A stretch of DNA of 64,000 nucleotides, taken from assembly GCF_030503435.1 (NCBI RefSeq), contig NZ_JAUKPO010000010.1, forward strand, positions 1 to 64,000, in the 5' to 3' direction. The notes beneath the pieces were generated by a model. It did not search any database. It worked only from the letters and a program-made list of their open reading frames with translations, and was not told where the DNA came from. The stretch comes from Rhodocytophaga aerolata (GTDB lineage Bacteria > Bacteroidota > Bacteroidia > Cytophagales > 172606-1). A program made the translations under genes and the position numbers. The stretch's first letter is position 1; each line of letters begins with the position of its first letter. Shown here in pieces: positions 63,151-64,000 of this stretch.

Positions 63151-63396
63151 TCAGGAGAGAACCGCTTCTGCTAAAACAGTTATTTTATTATCCAACACCT
63201 CTACTACTCCCCCATCTACAGTTACTGCCTGTTCACCTTGTGTAGTCCGGATCGTAACTTTTCCTCTCTCTAACAAACTAATCAGTGGAGCATGGTTATT
63301 CAACACTTGGAAAGATCCTTTCACTCCAGGAAACTGGGCAGAGATCACTTCTCCTGCAAAAACTCTCTGATCAGGCGTAATAATTTCTAAATACAT
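63151..63396 (-). CDS. atpC: F1 ATP synthase epsilon subunit, short form
   Basis: The 81-residue protein is the N-terminal beta-sandwich of epsilon (LEIITPDQRVFAGEVISAQFPGVKGSFQVLNNHAPLISLL). It joins the central stalk to the c-ring. The C-terminal helical hairpin of about 50 residues found in E. coli epsilon is absent, as in many Bacteroidota, so the usual epsilon inhibition of ATP hydrolysis may be lacking. It follows atpD after 71 bp. Confidence 0.92.
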   Translation of the reverse strand: MYLEIITPDQRVFAGEVISAQFPGVKGSFQVLNNHAPLISLLERGKVTIRTTQGEQAVTVDGGVVEVLDNKITVLAEAVLS

Positions 63397-63467
63397 GTGT
63401 GTACTGATTAATGGTAAATGACGAATGATTACTAAGTATATACCTAATAATCATTCATCAATAATCA

Positions 63468-64000
<533 letters not shown>

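Overview
The window looks like chromosome of a gliding-type Bacteroidota, most likely a Cytophagales bacterium. The evidence is a type IX secretion (T9SS) cargo gene with a gliding-motility C-terminal domain, a PorP/SprF-family protein, a 7TMR-DISM histidine kinase, a DUF5686 outer-membrane protein, a CarboxypepD_reg-like TonB receptor, a split transketolase and promoter-like TAnnTTTG boxes instead of sigma-70 -10 boxes. No rRNA, tRNA, CRISPR array, IS element or prophage was recognised. Most genes belong to ordinary housekeeping or envelope families.

Layout. 1-5530: a small membrane protein, then a compact + strand cassette of ECF sigma factor, TonB-domain membrane protein, T9SS-type secreted FG-GAP protein and a PorP/SprF-OmpA fusion, closed by a hairpin. 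5690-10905: small secreted protein, DHFR-like reductase divergent from a non-canonical Nramp-family transporter, an SDR and an ATP-grasp enzyme, and a BamA/TamA-type barrel. 10967-13598: overlapping NarL-type regulator and histidine kinase. 13724-15615: an unknown small protein divergent from a DUF932-like protein plus a Rnk/GreA-like protein, with two promoters meeting on a 20-bp palindrome. 15646-24247: orphan sensor domain, beta-propeller, DoxX, K+-channel-like protein, membrane proteins, fatty acid desaturase, NhaP2-type antiporter. 24447-30230: outer-membrane barrel and TonB receptor, MarR regulator, ABC permease. 30597-36929: LutB, M28 peptidase, full-length GcvP. 37076-43679: PAP2 phosphatase, phosphotriesterase-like hydrolase, and a glucuronoxylan locus (GH67, LacI regulator, GH43) with a recognisable LacI operator. 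44200-50051: DUF5686 protein, chemoreceptor and porin. 50168-53623: gamma-glutamyltransferase and an ECF sigma / anti-sigma / Spy-like operon with two near-identical ECF-type promoters. 53756-60395: split transketolase, lipoprotein, Bcp peroxiredoxin, WbuC cupin, M23 peptidase, FAH-family hydrolase. 60704-64000: M48 lipoprotein peptidase, a third ECF sigma / RskA-type anti-sigma pair, and the end of an F1 ATP synthase operon (atpD partial, atpC).

How the parts work together. Three ECF sigma systems, each beside a membrane protein, suggest heavy envelope-signal control. The first appears dedicated to one T9SS cargo and its surface anchor; the second appears autoregulated. The GH67/GH43/LacI locus would release and trim 4-O-methylglucuronate-decorated xylo-oligosaccharides. 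The strongest candidates for something undescribed are the sigma-TonB-cargo-PorP/OmpA cassette and the palindrome-controlled unknown protein/DUF932/Rnk pair. All functional statements rest on reading motifs by eye, without database searches.
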